From Limnohabitans sp. Rim8 (GTDB lineage Bacteria > Pseudomonadota > Gammaproteobacteria > Burkholderiales > Burkholderiaceae_C): a stretch of 64,000 bases of DNA. The stretch lies in the NCBI GenBank assembly GCA_945901045.1, contig CAMDKK010000008.1:1-64000 (forward strand). The letters are read 5' to 3'. Of the stretch, positions 9,198 to 20,427 are shown one piece after another (the stretch's first letter is position 1; each line of letters begins with the position of its first letter). A program made the position numbers and the translations under genes. The notes below the pieces were generated by a model, which was not told where the DNA came from, searched no databases, and worked only from the letters and a program-made list of their open reading frames with translations.

Positions 9198-10573
9198 TGA
9201 AGCTTGATCAATTTCTGAGTCAATTCCATGCCACGGGCCTGGAGAGTTCTTTTCATGACCGACACATCACCCCGCAAATCATGGCGGGTTTGAATGGACA
9301 CAACTGGGGCCTGAAAGACTACGAAGCCCGAGGCGGCTACCAAGCCTTGCGCAAAATTTTGGGTAAAGATGGCGCGCCTGCCCATGCGGAGACCGGAGTG
9401 GCCGGCATGACCCAAGAACAGGTGATTGCCACCGTGAAAGAGTCGGGCCTGCGTGGCCGAGGCGGCGCGGGCTTCCCAACGGGTTTGAAGTGGAGCTTCA
9501 TGCCGCGGCAGTTTCCAGGTCAAAAATATTTGGTCTGTAACTCGGACGAAGGTGAGCCCGGTACGTGCAAAGACCGCGACATCATGGAATTCAACCCGCA
9601 CAGCGTGATCGAAGGCATGATCATTGCCGCTTATGCCATGGGCATCAGTGTCGGGTACAACTACATCCACGGCGAAATATTCCGTACTTACGAACGCTTT
9701 GAAGACGCATTGGAAGAAGCGCGTGCAGCGGGCTACTTGGGCGACAAGATTTTAGGCAGCACTTTCGGCTTTCAGTTGCATGCGTTGCATGGCTTTGGTG
9801 CTTACATCTGCGGAGAAGAAACGGCCTTGCTCGAATCTCTCGAAGGCAAAAAAGGCCAGCCGCGATTCAAGCCGCCGTTTCCAGCCAGCTTTGGTTTGTA
9901 CGGCAAACCCACCACCATCAACAACACCGAAACTTTTGCGGCCGTGCCCTGGATCATTCGCAATGGCGGTCAGGCGTATTTGGAATGTGGCAAGCCCAAC
10001 AACGGCGGTACCAAGATTTTCTCGATCAGCGGAGATGTTGAGCGTCCTGGTAACTTCGAAATACCCATGGGGACGCCCTTTGCTAAGCTCCTTGAGTTAG
10101 CCGGTGGTGTGCGTGCTGGTCGTCAACTCAAAGCAGTGATTCCGGGCGGCTCCTCTGCACCGGTTTTGCCCGCGAATGTGATGATGGACATCACCATGGA
10201 TTACGACTCGATCGCCAAAGCCGGCTCGATGTTGGGTTCTGGCGCCGTGATTGTCATGGACGACAGCCGTTGCATGGTCAAGTCTTTGCAGCGCTTGTCT
10301 TATTTCTATTCCCACGAATCCTGCGGCCAATGCACGCCCTGCCGCGAGGGAACGGGTTGGTTGTGGCGCATGGTCGACCGGATTGAAAACGGCCAGGGCC
10401 GTGCCAGTGATTTGGACATGCTCGACAGTGTGGCGGGCAGCATCATGGGCCGCACCATTTGCGCTTTGGGTGACGCAGCGGCTTTGCCGGTGCGCGGCAT
10501 GCTCAAGCATTTCCGTCACGAATTTGAATACCACGTGGAGCACAAGACCTGTATGGTCGGTGCCTACGTTTGA
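9197..10573 (+). CDS. nuoF: NADH-quinone oxidoreductase subunit F (51 kDa, NADH site)
   Basis: A 458-residue subunit that binds NADH, FMN and [4Fe-4S] cluster N3. The glycine-rich FMN/NADH loop [16 protein letters not shown] is followed by [16 protein letters not shown] and [17 protein letters not shown]. The N3 ligands lie in [16 protein letters not shown], with a distant Cys in [15 protein letters not shown]. It is the electron-entry subunit and works with NuoE and NuoG. Confidence 0.97.
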   Translation: MKLDQFLSQFHATGLESSFHDRHITPQIMAGLNGHNWGLKDYEARGGYQALRKILGKDGAPAHAETGVAGMTQEQVIATVKESGLRGRGGAGFPTGLKWSFMPRQFPGQKYLVCNSDEGEPGTCKDRDIMEFNPHSVIEGMIIAAYAMGISVGYNYIHGEIFRTYERFEDALEEARAAGYLGDKILGSTFGFQLHALHGFGAYICGEETALLESLEGKKGQPRFKPPFPASFGLYGKPTTINNTETFAAVPWIIRNGGQAYLECGKPNNGGTKIFSISGDVERPGNFEIPMGTPFAKLLELAGGVRAGRQLKAVIPGGSSAPVLPANVMMDITMDYDSIAKAGSMLGSGAVIVMDDSRCMVKSLQRLSYFYSHESCGQCTPCREGTGWLWRMVDRIENGQGRASDLDMLDSVAGSIMGRTICALGDAAALPVRGMLKHFRHEFEYHVEHKTCMVGAYV

Positions 10574-10585
10574 TGGGTGCCTCTC

Positions 10586-12700
10586 ATGGTTGAAATTGAA
10601 CTGGACGGTCAAAAGGTCGAAATTGTCGAGGGCAGCATGGTCATGCACGCTGCTGAAAAAGCGGGCATCTACATCCCTCACTTTTGCTATCACAAAAAAT
10701 TGAGTATTGCGGCCAATTGCCGCATGTGTCTGGTGGATGTTGAAAAAGCACCCAAGCCCATGCCTGCATGCGCCACGCCAGTGACCCAGGGCATGGTCGT
10801 GCGCACCAAAACCGATCGGGCGATACAAGCGCAGAAGTCGGTGATGGAATTTTTGCTCATCAATCACCCATTGGATTGCCCTATCTGCGACCAAGGCGGC
10901 GAATGCCAGTTGCAGGACTTGGCTGTCGGCTACGGGGGTTCAACTTCTCGCTATGAAGAAGAAAAACGTGTTGTCGCTGTCAAGGATGTAGGGCCTTTGA
11001 TCAGCATGCAAGAGATGAGCCGATGCATTCATTGCACACGCTGCGTGCGCTTCGGGCAAGAAGTGGCCGGCGTGATGGAGTTGGGCATGTCGCACCGCGG
11101 CGAACACGCTGAAATCGAAACCTTTGTGGGCCAGTCGGTGGACTCTGAGCTCTCGGGCAACATGATTGACATTTGCCCCGTAGGCGCGTTGACCAGCAAA
11201 CCTTTCCGTTACAGCGCCCGCACTTGGGAGTTGTCCCGCCGCAAGTCGATTGCTGCGCATGACTCTTCTGGCGCTAACTTGGTGGTGCAAGTTAAAAATA
11301 ACCATGTGATGCGTGTCGTTCCCCTTGAAAATGAAGAAGTCAATGAGTGCTGGATTGCCGACCGCGATCGCTTCTCCTACGAAGCTCTGAACAGCCCCGA
11401 TCGTTTAACCGCTCCCATGCTCAAACAAGGTGGAGAGTGGAAGCAAGTCGACTGGCAAACTGCCTTGGAGTACGTTGCCAATGGTCTGAAAAATATCAGC
11501 AGCGATCATGGCGCCAGCAGCATCGGCGCTTTGGTCAGCCCGCACAGCACCCTTGAAGAGTTGTACCTTGCCGGTCAATTGTTGCGCGGTTTGGGCTCTG
11601 ATAATATCGACTACCGACTGCGCAATGCAGAGTTCACAGCTGCGCAGGGTATTCGTTACCTCGGAACCTCTGTGGCTTCGCTGTCGACATTGCAGCGGGT
11701 TTTGGTGGTGGGCAGCAATCTGCGTAAAGAGCACCCGCTGTTCGGCCAACGTATTCGCCAAGCTGTGCGCCAAGGAGCGCAGCTCAACGCTGTGACTTCG
11801 GCTTCTTTGTTGAACGACGCGCAAGCCTGGGCCATGCCTGTGGCGCAGGCATGGATTGATACCCCAAGCTCATGGGCGCAGCAACTGGCAGACATCGCCT
11901 TTGTGATTGCGACCGAAAAGGGCGTCCCAGCGCCTGCAGCGGGTCAAGCAACACCACAGGCCTGTGCCATTGGCAAGTCCATGATGGGTGGAGATCGGAA
12001 AGCCGTCTTGTTAGGCAATTCTGCTGCGCATCACGCGCATGCTTCAAGCTTGTTGACTTTGGCCAACTGGATTGCTGAGCACACAGGTGCTTCAGTAGGC
12101 TACCTGACGGAAGCGGCCAATACTGTCGGTGCCCAGTGGGTCAAAGCGCAACCGCAAACGGGTGGATCTCACGCAGGTCACATGCTGAGCGGTGGTTTGA
12201 AAGCTGTCCTGCTGCTCAACAACGAACCGGAGTTCGACAGCGCGGCAGGTGCCCAGGCCGCCAAGGCTTTGGGTCAAGCCGACATGGTGATCACGCTGAG
12301 TCCCTTCAAAGCCAATATGGCTTTTTCTGATGTGCTTTTACCGATTGCGCCCTTCACTGAAACTTCAGGCAGTTTTGTGAATGCTGAAGGCCGTTTGCAA
12401 AGTTTCCATGCAGTGGTCAAACCCCTGGGAGAGACGCGTGCGGCCTGGAAAGTCTTGCGCGTACTGGGCAATTTGATGGGTATTCCAGGTTTCGATTTTG
12501 AGACTTCGCAAGATGTGTTGACCCAAGCTACAGCACTGCCGCCCGTCTTAAGCAACGCTGGCCAGGGACCGTTGCAAATGGCGGGTGAAGTTGCTGTGCC
12601 CTATGTGGCGCGTATTTACCAGTTGGACAGCCTGGTCCGCCGGTCTCCCTCCTTGCAAATGACGGCTGACGCCCGGGTTGTCGAGGAGGCGGCGGCATGA
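10586..12700 (+). CDS. nuoG: NADH-quinone oxidoreductase subunit G (75 kDa)
   Basis: A 704-residue subunit holding several Fe-S clusters of the electron wire. The N-terminal ferredoxin domain has [15 protein letters not shown] and a later Cys in PACATPV (N1b). [15 protein letters not shown] and [14 protein letters not shown] follow (N5 and N4 ligands). The rest is a molybdopterin-oxidoreductase-like domain that lacks cofactor chemistry in this family. ATG 10586 ([17 protein letters not shown]) is preferred over the in-frame GTG at 10577. It overlaps nuoH by 4 bp. Confidence 0.95.
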   Translation: MVEIELDGQKVEIVEGSMVMHAAEKAGIYIPHFCYHKKLSIAANCRMCLVDVEKAPKPMPACATPVTQGMVVRTKTDRAIQAQKSVMEFLLINHPLDCPICDQGGECQLQDLAVGYGGSTSRYEEEKRVVAVKDVGPLISMQEMSRCIHCTRCVRFGQEVAGVMELGMSHRGEHAEIETFVGQSVDSELSGNMIDICPVGALTSKPFRYSARTWELSRRKSIAAHDSSGANLVVQVKNNHVMRVVPLENEEVNECWIADRDRFSYEALNSPDRLTAPMLKQGGEWKQVDWQTALEYVANGLKNISSDHGASSIGALVSPHSTLEELYLAGQLLRGLGSDNIDYRLRNAEFTAAQGIRYLGTSVASLSTLQRVLVVGSNLRKEHPLFGQRIRQAVRQGAQLNAVTSASLLNDAQAWAMPVAQAWIDTPSSWAQQLADIAFVIATEKGVPAPAAGQATPQACAIGKSMMGGDRKAVLLGNSAAHHAHASSLLTLANWIAEHTGASVGYLTEAANTVGAQWVKAQPQTGGSHAGHMLSGGLKAVLLLNNEPEFDSAAGAQAAKALGQADMVITLSPFKANMAFSDVLLPIAPFTETSGSFVNAEGRLQSFHAVVKPLGETRAAWKVLRVLGNLMGIPGFDFETSQDVLTQATALPPVLSNAGQGPLQMAGEVAVPYVARIYQLDSLVRRSPSLQMTADARVVEEAAA

Positions 12701-13779
12701 TTGATGCCTTGTACAACGGGGGATTGAACCTGTTGGCTGCCAACTGGTGGGCCACGATGGCTTGGCCGGTGCTGTGGATACTCCTCAAGATTGTGGCTAT
12801 TTTGCTGCCACTGATGCTGTCCGTGGCTTATCTGACTTTATGGGAGCGCAAGCTCTTGGGTTTCATGCAAGTGCGTCATGGCCCTAACCGGGTCGGGCCG
12901 ATGGGTTTGTTGCAACCGATTGCCGACGCCATCAAATTGCTGACCAAAGAATTGATCAATCCCACTGCCGCCAGTTTGGGACTTTTCCGATTGGGGCCCA
13001 TCATGGCGATCATGCCGGCTTTGGCCGCTTGGGTCGTGATTCCCTTCGGACCTGAAGTCGCTCTGACCAACATCAATGCCGGTTTGATGCTGGTGATGGC
13101 GATCACGTCTATCGAGGTCTATGGCGTGATCATTGCCGGATGGGCTTCAAACTCCAAATATGCTTTTTTGGGCGCACTGCGTGCCTCGGCCCAAATGGTC
13201 AGTTATGAAATTGCCATGGGCTTTTGCTTTTTGGTGGTGCTGATGGTTTCAGGCAGCATGAACCTGACCGAGATTGTGCTGGGGCAGGGTAAAGGGCAGA
13301 TGGCCAGTCTCGGGCTGAATTTCTTGTCTTGGAATTGGTTGCCTTTGTTCCCGATCTTCATGGTTTACCTGATCTCGGGTGTGGCTGAAACCAACCGCCA
13401 TCCCTTCGACGTGGTGGAGGGTGAAGCTGAAATCGTGGCCGGTCACATGGTCGAGTATTCGGGCATGGGATTTGCCATTTTCTTCTTGGCCGAATATGCC
13501 AGCATGTGGCTGGTCTCCATTTTGGCTGTGATCATGTTTTTGGGTGGCTGGATATCTCCTATTGACAGTGCGTTGTTCAACATGATCCCGGGTTGGATCT
13601 GGTTGGGCCTGAAAACTTTCTTGGTCGTGTCCATGTTCATCTGGATTCGCGCCACGTTCCCTCGCTTCCGTTATGACCAGATCATGCGTCTGGGCTGGAA
13701 GATTTTCATTCCTGTCACTTTGGTGTGGCTGCTGGTGGTGGGGGCATGGTTGTTCTCACCCTGGAACATCTGGATATGA
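12697..13779 (+). CDS. nuoH: NADH-quinone oxidoreductase subunit H
   Basis: A 360-residue membrane subunit with about eight or nine transmembrane helices, linking the quinone cavity with the proton-pumping arm. Signatures are [19 protein letters not shown], the acidic loop [20 protein letters not shown] and [15 protein letters not shown]. The ATG overlaps the nuoG stop (ATGA). nuoI begins 10 bp after its stop. Confidence 0.97.
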   Translation: MIDALYNGGLNLLAANWWATMAWPVLWILLKIVAILLPLMLSVAYLTLWERKLLGFMQVRHGPNRVGPMGLLQPIADAIKLLTKELINPTAASLGLFRLGPIMAIMPALAAWVVIPFGPEVALTNINAGLMLVMAITSIEVYGVIIAGWASNSKYAFLGALRASAQMVSYEIAMGFCFLVVLMVSGSMNLTEIVLGQGKGQMASLGLNFLSWNWLPLFPIFMVYLISGVAETNRHPFDVVEGEAEIVAGHMVEYSGMGFAIFFLAEYASMWLVSILAVIMFLGGWISPIDSALFNMIPGWIWLGLKTFLVVSMFIWIRATFPRFRYDQIMRLGWKIFIPVTLVWLLVVGAWLFSPWNIWI

Positions 13780-13789
13780 AAGCCAAGCC

Positions 13790-14293
13790 ATGACTACCAT
13801 GACATCTTTCTCACTCAAGGATTTCTTCAAAAGCTTTATGCTGGTGGAGTTGCTCAAGGGGATGGCCCTGACAGGACGTTACGCTTTTGCCCGCAAGGTG
13901 ACAGTGCAGTTTCCTGAAGAAAAAACGCCACAGTCGCCACGTTTTCGGGGGCTTCATGCCTTGCGCCGCTATGACAATGGCGAAGAGCGTTGCATTGCTT
14001 GCAAGTTATGCGAGGCGGTTTGCCCTGCGATGGCGATCACCATTGAGGCGGGCGTCCGTGATGATGGCTCGCGTCGCACGACGCGCTACGACATTGACTT
14101 GACGAAGTGTATTTTTTGCGGTTTCTGTGAAGAGAGTTGCCCTGTAGATTCGATTGTGGAAACACACATTTTTGAATACCACGGCGAAAAACGGGGTGAC
14201 TTGTATTTCACCAAAGAGATGCTTCTGGCAGTGGGTGATCGCTACGAAAAAGACATTGCGGCTGCACGCGCTGCGGATGCCAAGTACCGCTGA
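13790..14293 (+). CDS. nuoI: NADH-quinone oxidoreductase subunit I (ferredoxin-like)
   Basis: A 167-residue subunit with two [4Fe-4S] clusters, N6a and N6b. The ligands are [12 protein letters not shown] and [12 protein letters not shown], each with its distant partner Cys in the other motif. The N-terminal helix [20 protein letters not shown] lies on the membrane arm. The open frame extends upstream into nuoH, but ATG 13790 gives the family N-terminus [13 protein letters not shown]. Confidence 0.96.
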   Translation: MTTMTSFSLKDFFKSFMLVELLKGMALTGRYAFARKVTVQFPEEKTPQSPRFRGLHALRRYDNGEERCIACKLCEAVCPAMAITIEAGVRDDGSRRTTRYDIDLTKCIFCGFCEESCPVDSIVETHIFEYHGEKRGDLYFTKEMLLAVGDRYEKDIAAARAADAKYR

Positions 14294-14305
14294 AAGAATT
14301 GAATC

Positions 14306-14971
14306 ATGGACATCCAAACAGGTTTTTTCTATCTGTTCTCTGCGGTACTGCTTTTTGCGGCATTTCGGGTGGTGACTGCCCGCAATCCTGTGCACGCAGT
14401 TTTGTATCTCATGCTGGCTTTTTCACAAGCCTCTGGCTTGTGGTTTTTGCTGCAAGCGGAATTCCTGGCCATTACCTTGGTGTTGGTCTACCTTGGTGCG
14501 GTGATGGTGCTGTTCTTGTTTGTGGTGATGATGCTGGACATCAACATGGACCTGTTGCGTGAAGGCTTCTGGAAGCACTTCCCATTGGCAGCCACTTTGG
14601 GCGCATTGATTGCACTTGAAATGGCAGCGGTGCTGATGGGGGGCTTTCGTCTGACTGAAGCGCCTAAGGCTGTGTTGGCGGTGGGGCAGGTGGCTGCGCC
14701 TGTTTCGAATGCAAAAGCACTTGGAATCTTGCTTTATACCGACTACATCATGCCCATCCAAATTGGTGCCGTGATTTTGTTGGTGGCGATGATCGCCGCC
14801 ATTGCGCTGACTTTACGTGAGCGCAAAGACAGCAAGGCGATCAATCCCTCATTGCAAGTGCGTGTTCGGGCTGCTGATCGTTTGTCGATCATCAAAGTCG
14901 GTGTTACCCAAGCGGGTGTTGCACCTCAACCACCAGCCGAAGATGCTGTGACAACGGAGAAAAAGTCATGA
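14306..14971 (+). CDS. nuoJ: NADH-quinone oxidoreductase subunit J
   Basis: A 221-residue membrane subunit with five predicted helices. The conserved segment [20 protein letters not shown] forms the pi-bulge helix region involved in coupling. [20 protein letters not shown] is the last helix, and a soluble tail follows. It overlaps nuoK by 4 bp (ATGA). Confidence 0.95.
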   Translation: MDIQTGFFYLFSAVLLFAAFRVVTARNPVHAVLYLMLAFSQASGLWFLLQAEFLAITLVLVYLGAVMVLFLFVVMMLDINMDLLREGFWKHFPLAATLGALIALEMAAVLMGGFRLTEAPKAVLAVGQVAAPVSNAKALGILLYTDYIMPIQIGAVILLVAMIAAIALTLRERKDSKAINPSLQVRVRAADRLSIIKVGVTQAGVAPQPPAEDAVTTEKKS

Positions 14972-15276
14972 CTTTGACGCTTGGACACTACCTTTCTTTG
15001 GGTGCCATGCTGTTTGCCTTGGCGGTGATTGGTATCTTCTTGAACCGGAAAAATCTGATCGTTTTGTTGATGGCCATTGAACTGATGCTGCTCGCCGTCA
15101 ATATGAATTTTGTCGCGTTTTCCCATTATTTGGGGGACATGCGCGGCCAGGTGTTTGTGTTCTTCATACTCACTGTGGCGGCCGCCGAATCGGCGATCGG
15201 TCTGGCCATCCTCGTTTTGCTCTTCCGCAACAAGAACAGCATCAACGTGGACGAACTCAATTCGCTCAAGGGTTGA
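14968..15276 (+). CDS. nuoK: NADH-quinone oxidoreductase subunit K
   Basis: A 102-residue, three-helix antiporter-like subunit. It contains the two membrane glutamates typical of NuoK, in [16 protein letters not shown] and [16 protein letters not shown], which take part in proton transfer. It ends in [13 protein letters not shown], as usual. A 96-bp repeat element follows before nuoL. Confidence 0.97.
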   Translation: MTLTLGHYLSLGAMLFALAVIGIFLNRKNLIVLLMAIELMLLAVNMNFVAFSHYLGDMRGQVFVFFILTVAAAESAIGLAILVLLFRNKNSINVDELNSLKG

Positions 15277-15372
15277 TACTTTAATGAAGCCCCCACGTTC
15301 ATCACTTTGTGTATTCACTGCCCCCCACGGGGGCTCAGCTCTCCCTTGGTACGGCCCGGCGGGAGATCGGTC
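15277..15372 (+). repeat. GC-rich double-hairpin repeat between nuoK and nuoL
   Basis: This spacer contains two stems: GCCCCC-CAC-GGGGGC (15320-15334), and TCTCCC (15340-15345) paired with GGGAGA (15361-15366). The right arm of the second stem is the only Shine-Dalgarno sequence of nuoL. The text CTGCCCCCC-x-GGGGGCTC followed by GGCCCGGCGGG resembles a dispersed intergenic repeat that I recall as abundant in Comamonadaceae genomes. No second copy is in this window, so the repeat identity rests on memory. Confidence 0.55.
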
Positions 15373-17403
15373 ATGAGTCAAACCCTCAACGCAAGCACGC
15401 TGCTGGCCGTTCCTTTGGCCCCGCTGGTGGGGTCGGTGCTGGCGGGTATTTTCGGAACGAAATTGGGTGGCAACTGGATCGGGCGTCGCCTGACGCATAG
15501 CCTGACTATCTTGGGCGTACTGGTGGCTTTTATTCTGTCCGCCATGACACTCAAAAGTGTCGCGCTAGAAGGCGCTCGCCTAAACGAAACGTTGTACACC
15601 TGGATGGTCGTAGGTGGACTCAAAATGGAGATCGGCTTTCTGATCGATGGCCTCTCCGCCATGATGATGTGTGTCGTCACTTTCGTGTCACTGATGGTGC
15701 ACATCTACACCATCGGTTACATGGAAGAAGACGAAGGTTACAACCGATTTTTCGCCTACATCTCGCTGTTCACTTTCTCCATGTTGATGCTTGTCATGAG
15801 CAACAACATGCTGCAACTGTTCTTTGGTTGGGAGGCTGTTGGCTTGGTGTCTTACCTCCTGATTGGTTTTTGGTTCAATAAGCCGACGGCTATTTTTGCC
15901 AACATGAAAGCCTTCTTGGTGAACCGTGTGGGTGACTTTGGTTTCATTCTCGGGATTGGTTTGATTGCGGCCTTTGCGGGAACGCTGAACTACACGGAAG
16001 CTTTCGCCAAGGCGACTGAATTAAGTTCTCTGACGTTACCGGGCACGAGCTGGATGCTGGTGACGGTGATCTGCATTTGCTTGTTCATTGGTGCGATGGG
16101 CAAGTCTGCTCAATTTCCCCTGCACGTGTGGTTACCCGACTCGATGGAGGGTCCTACCCCGATCTCCGCTCTGATCCACGCTGCGACCATGGTCACGGCG
16201 GGTATTTTCATGGTGGCCCGGATGTCGCCGTTGTTTGAAATGTCCGATACGGCCTTGAACTTCATCATGGTCATCGGCGCCATCACCGCATTGTTCATGG
16301 GTTTCTTGGGCATCATCCAGAACGACATCAAACGCGTGGTGGCCTACTCCACCTTGTCGCAGCTGGGGTACATGACGGTGGCCTTGGGCGCTTCTGCGTA
16401 TTCGGTGGCAGTCTTCCATCTGATGACCCATGCCTTCTTCAAAGCTTTGCTTTTCTTGGGTGCGGGCTCCGTCATCATGGGCATGCACCATAACCAGGAC
16501 ATTCGCTGGATGGGGGGCGTGCGCAAGTACATGCCCATCACCTGGATCACCTCGTTGCTTGGGTCATTGGCCTTGATTGGCACGCCTTTTTTCTCGGGTT
16601 TTTACTCTAAGGACAGCATCATAGAAGCTGTCGCCGAAAGCCATCTGCCTGCAGCAGGTTTTGCACACTTTGCGGTTCTGGCGGGTGTTTTCGTGACCGC
16701 GTTTTATTCATTCCGCATGTATTTCCTGGTGTTTCATGGCCCAGAGCGCTATGACCAAAATCCGGACGCTCACCATGACACTCACCACGATGACCATGAC
16801 CATGGCCACGGCGCACATGACAAACCCCATGAGTCGCCTTGGGTTGTGACCGTGCCGCTGGTGTTGCTGGCGATCCCTTCTGTGGTAATAGGTTTCATGA
16901 CCATCAAACCCATGTTGTTTGGCGATTTTTTCAAAGACGCCATTCTTGTCGATGTCGCCCGTCACCCTGTGATGCAAGAGTTGGCTCACGCCTTCCATGG
17001 ACCTGTTGGTATGGCATTGCATGCGCTGTCTACGGCGCCATTCTGGCTGGCTTTGGCGGGCGTTGTGACGGCTTGGTACATGTACATGATCAATCCATCT
17101 GTGCCTGCAGCATTCGCCAGGGCGCTCAAGCCACTCGTGGTGCTCTTGGAAAACAAATATTTCCTGGATTGGTTCAATGAAAATATTCTGGCCCGCGGTG
17201 CCCGCGCTTTGGGCAACGGTCTGTGGAAAGTTGGCGACCGTGCATTGATTGATGGCTTGCTGGTCAATGGTTCCTGGAAACTGGTGGGCTGGGTATCGGG
17301 TCAGGTTCGCAAGCTCCAATCGGGTTATCTCTACCACTACGCCTTGGTCATGATCTTGGGTCTCTTTGTGCTGATGACGTACTTCGTCTGGCTCAACAAG
17401 TAA
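15373..17403 (+). CDS. nuoL: NADH-quinone oxidoreductase subunit L (antiporter-like)
   Basis: A 676-residue distal proton-pumping subunit of the Mrp-antiporter family. The core reads NNMLQLFFGWEAVGLVSYLL, GAMGKSAQFPLHVWLPDSME and GPTPISALIHAATMVTAGIF, with the conserved Lys and Glu/Asp of the proton channel. A His-rich cytoplasmic loop lies near residues 464-485. The C-terminus carries the long lateral helix and a final membrane helix (YHYALVMILGLFVLMTYFVW). The start is ATG 15373 (MSQTLNAS), preceded by GGGAGA. Confidence 0.96.
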   Translation: MSQTLNASTLLAVPLAPLVGSVLAGIFGTKLGGNWIGRRLTHSLTILGVLVAFILSAMTLKSVALEGARLNETLYTWMVVGGLKMEIGFLIDGLSAMMMCVVTFVSLMVHIYTIGYMEEDEGYNRFFAYISLFTFSMLMLVMSNNMLQLFFGWEAVGLVSYLLIGFWFNKPTAIFANMKAFLVNRVGDFGFILGIGLIAAFAGTLNYTEAFAKATELSSLTLPGTSWMLVTVICICLFIGAMGKSAQFPLHVWLPDSMEGPTPISALIHAATMVTAGIFMVARMSPLFEMSDTALNFIMVIGAITALFMGFLGIIQNDIKRVVAYSTLSQLGYMTVALGASAYSVAVFHLMTHAFFKALLFLGAGSVIMGMHHNQDIRWMGGVRKYMPITWITSLLGSLALIGTPFFSGFYSKDSIIEAVAESHLPAAGFAHFAVLAGVFVTAFYSFRMYFLVFHGPERYDQNPDAHHDTHHDDHDHGHGAHDKPHESPWVVTVPLVLLAIPSVVIGFMTIKPMLFGDFFKDAILVDVARHPVMQELAHAFHGPVGMALHALSTAPFWLALAGVVTAWYMYMINPSVPAAFARALKPLVVLLENKYFLDWFNENILARGARALGNGLWKVGDRALIDGLLVNGSWKLVGWVSGQVRKLQSGYLYHYALVMILGLFVLMTYFVWLNK

Positions 17404-17415
17404 GGAAGAATAAAA

Positions 17416-18891
17416 ATGGGATTGTTGAGCCTTGCTGTCTGGACGCCCATCGCGTTTGGCCTTGTATTGTTGGCCTTGGGTCGCGATGAACATGTCCGCG
17501 CAGTGCGCTGGCTTGCTTTGACAGGTTCCCTGATCAGTTTTTTGATCACATTGCCTTTGTATGCCGGCTTTCAGTTGGAGACTTCGGCCATGCAGTTTGT
17601 CGAAAAGGCGCCATGGATTGAGCGCTTCAATGTGAACTATCACTTGGGCCTCGACGGTATTTCTTTCTGGTTGGTGTTGTTGACTGCTTTCATCAATGTG
17701 ATTGTTGTGATTGCTGGTTGGGAAGTCATCACCCGCAAAGTCAACCAGTACATGGCTTCTTTTTTGATTTTGTCGGGCTTGATGATTGGTGTCTTCTGTG
17801 CTTTGGACGGATTGTTGTTCTATGTGTTCTTTGAAGCCACACTCATACCGATGTATTTGATCATTGGTATTTGGGGTGGACCGAACAAAATATATGCTGC
17901 TTTCAAGTTTTTCTTGTACACCTTGCTGGGCTCGTTGCTGACCTTGGTGGCTTTGATTTACCTCTATACCCAATCGGGCGGCAGTTTTGATATTGCGACC
18001 TGGCACAAGATGCCGTTGTCGGCGATGGTTCAAAATTTGATTTTCTTTGCCTTCTTTGCTGCGTTTGCAGTGAAGGTGCCGATGTGGCCCGTTCACACTT
18101 GGTTGCCCGATGTGCACGTCGAAGCGCCAACCGGTGGCTCCGCTGTGTTGGCGGCTGTCATGTTGAAGCTGGGTGCTTATGGCTTCCTGCGGTTTTCCAT
18201 GCCCATTGCACCAGACGCAGCGCGTGAGTGGGGCATGTTCATCATTGTCTTGTCCTTGATCGCGGTGGTTTATGTGGGCCTGGTGGCGATGGTCCAGCAG
18301 GACATGAAGAAATTGGTCGCCTATTCTTCTGTGGCCCATATGGGTTTCGTCACGTTGGGCTTTTTCATCTTCAACCCGCTCGGTGTTTCAGGTGGCTTGG
18401 TCCAAATGATTGCGCATGGCTTTGTTTCAGCCGCCATGTTCTTGTCTATTGGTGTGCTCTACGACCGCGTTCACTCTCGTGAAATCGCCAGTTACGGCGG
18501 CGTGATTAACACCATGCCCAAGTTCGCAGCGTTTTCGCTGCTGTTTTCAATGGCCAACTGCGGTTTGCCTGCAACGGCCGGTTTTGTAGGTGAGTGGATG
18601 GTGATTCTGGGTGCCGTGAAGTACAACTTTGTGGTGGGCTTGTTGGCCGCATCTGCGCTGATCTTTGGCGCTGCTTATACATTGTGGATGTTCAAACGCG
18701 TGTACCTCGGACCCGTTACCAATGACGAAGTCAAAGGGCTCACTGACATCAACACCCGCGAGTTCATCATGCTGGCCTTGCTGGCCATTGCGGTGCTTTA
18801 CATGGGCTTGTACCCCCGTCCTTTTACCGACGTGATGGAAGCCTCGGTGGCCGACTTGCTCAAGCATGTCGCTTTGTCCAAATTGCCTTAA
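17416..18891 (+). CDS. nuoM: NADH-quinone oxidoreductase subunit M (antiporter-like)
   Basis: A 491-residue proton-pumping membrane subunit. Family motifs are NYHLGLDGISFWLVLLTAFI, the channel glutamate in LFYVFFEATLIPMYLIIG, FAVKVPMWPVHTWLPDVHVE and MKKLVAYSSVAHMGFVTLG. Its neighbours are NuoL and NuoN, to which it is homologous. It begins 12 bp after nuoL, behind AAGGAAG. Confidence 0.97.
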   Translation: MGLLSLAVWTPIAFGLVLLALGRDEHVRAVRWLALTGSLISFLITLPLYAGFQLETSAMQFVEKAPWIERFNVNYHLGLDGISFWLVLLTAFINVIVVIAGWEVITRKVNQYMASFLILSGLMIGVFCALDGLLFYVFFEATLIPMYLIIGIWGGPNKIYAAFKFFLYTLLGSLLTLVALIYLYTQSGGSFDIATWHKMPLSAMVQNLIFFAFFAAFAVKVPMWPVHTWLPDVHVEAPTGGSAVLAAVMLKLGAYGFLRFSMPIAPDAAREWGMFIIVLSLIAVVYVGLVAMVQQDMKKLVAYSSVAHMGFVTLGFFIFNPLGVSGGLVQMIAHGFVSAAMFLSIGVLYDRVHSREIASYGGVINTMPKFAAFSLLFSMANCGLPATAGFVGEWMVILGAVKYNFVVGLLAASALIFGAAYTLWMFKRVYLGPVTNDEVKGLTDINTREFIMLALLAIAVLYMGLYPRPFTDVMEASVADLLKHVALSKLP

Positions 18892-18939
18892 GACCGTCCT
18901 TGACGTTCACGCTGATTTCTAAGAATTGAGAGAAAACAC

Positions 18940-20427
18940 ATGATTGACGCAACCAGCTGGATGGCGGTCTATCCCGAAATCGTGTTGCTGGTCATGGCCT
19001 GCGTGATTGCGCTGGTCGACCTGCTGGTGACCTCCCCCAAACGCACCACGACTTACGCATTGACATTGGCTTCTTTGGCTGGTGTGGCTTTGATGCATGC
19101 GATGTATGCCGATGCCGGTCAAACACTCTACGGTTTTGGCCGTTTGGTGGTCAGTGATCCTATGGGCCATTGGCTCAAGTGCTTCTCCGCCATCGCGGTG
19201 ATGATCACCTTGGTCTATTCACGTCCCTACGGCGTTGATCGCGATATGCTGCGCGGTGGTGAAATGTTCACCCTGTCCATGTTCGCGCTGCTGGGCATGA
19301 GTGTGATGATTTCGGGGCAAAACTTTTTGGTGTTGTACCTCGGTCTGGAGTTGTTGACCTTGTCGAGTTATACCCTGGTCGCCTTGCGTCGAGACAATGG
19401 CAATGCCACTGAGGCAGCCATGAAATACTTCGTGTTGGGCGCCATGGCTTCAGGCTTCTTGCTGTATGGCATCTCCATGGTCTATGGCGCGACGGGCAGC
19501 CTGGATTTGAGTGTCATCTTCAAGTCCATAGCCACCGGCCAGATCAAACCGCAGGTGCTGGTTTTTGGCTTGGTATTCATCGTTTCTGGCTTGGCATTCA
19601 AGTTGGGTGTAGTGCCCTTTCACATGTGGATTCCTGATGTGTATCAAGGTGCGCCCACTGCCGCGACTTTGATGATCGCTGGCGCACCCAAATTGGCCGC
19701 CTTTGCCTTGGTGATTCGCGTCTTGGTAGAAGGTTTGTTGCCATTGGCTGTAGATTGGCAGCAAATGCTGGCCTTGTTGGCCGTGGCTTCTTTGCTGGTT
19801 GGAAACCTTGCAGCCATTGCGCAAACCAATCTCAAACGCATGTTGGCTTATTCAACCATTGCCCAAATGGGTTTTGTTTTGATTGGTTTGATCGCCGGCG
19901 TGGTCAGTGGCAACGCTGACCACGCCGCCAATGCCTACAGCTCGGCGATGTTCTATGTGATCGGTTACGTGCTGACCACCTTGGCCAGTTTTGGGATCAT
20001 CATGCTGTTGGCCCGTCAAGGATTTGAGAGTGAGGAGATCATCGATTTAGCGGGTCTGAATCACCGCAGTCCTTTGTACGCTGGTGTGATGGCCATATGC
20101 ATGTTTTCTTTGGCAGGCATCCCGCCACTGGTGGGCTTTTATGCCAAGTTGTCTGTCTTGCAAGCCTTGATCGCATCGGGTCAAGCCTATGCCATTTACT
20201 TGGCCCTGTTTGCGGTGATCATGTCCTTGATTGGCGCTTTTTATTACTTGCGTGTGGTCAAGGTCATGTACTTTGATGAACCTGTGACGGCCACAACCGT
20301 GACCGCAGATGCCGATGTCAGAGTTGTTTTGTCGCTCAATGGCTTGCTGGTCTTGGTCTTAGGTATCGTGCCTGGTGCATTGATGACCCTGTGTGCCCAA
20401 GCCATTGCTCAGATGCTTGCCAATTGA
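18940..20427 (+). CDS. nuoN: NADH-quinone oxidoreductase subunit N (antiporter-like)
   Basis: A 495-residue antiporter-like subunit and the last of the 14 complex I genes. It shows [20 protein letters not shown] with the channel Glu, [20 protein letters not shown] with the broken-helix Lys, and [20 protein letters not shown]. The stop codon overlaps the TTG start of the next gene. Confidence 0.97.
   Translation: MIDATSWMAVYPEIVLLVMACVIALVDLLVTSPKRTTTYALTLASLAGVALMHAMYADAGQTLYGFGRLVVSDPMGHWLKCFSAIAVMITLVYSRPYGVDRDMLRGGEMFTLSMFALLGMSVMISGQNFLVLYLGLELLTLSSYTLVALRRDNGNATEAAMKYFVLGAMASGFLLYGISMVYGATGSLDLSVIFKSIATGQIKPQVLVFGLVFIVSGLAFKLGVVPFHMWIPDVYQGAPTAATLMIAGAPKLAAFALVIRVLVEGLLPLAVDWQQMLALLAVASLLVGNLAAIAQTNLKRMLAYSTIAQMGFVLIGLIAGVVSGNADHAANAYSSAMFYVIGYVLTTLASFGIIMLLARQGFESEEIIDLAGLNHRSPLYAGVMAICMFSLAGIPPLVGFYAKLSVLQALIASGQAYAIYLALFAVIMSLIGAFYYLRVVKVMYFDEPVTATTVTADADVRVVLSLNGLLVLVLGIVPGALMTLCAQAIAQMLAN

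Noticed and set aside
13673..13789. N-terminal extension of NuoI into nuoH
   Set aside because: The extra residues are a frame-shifted shadow of nuoH; the family N-terminus begins at ATG 13790.
16708..18339. 543-codon open frame antisense to nuoL and nuoM
   Set aside because: It spans two recognised genes and has an implausible His/Gln-rich composition and no ribosome binding site.
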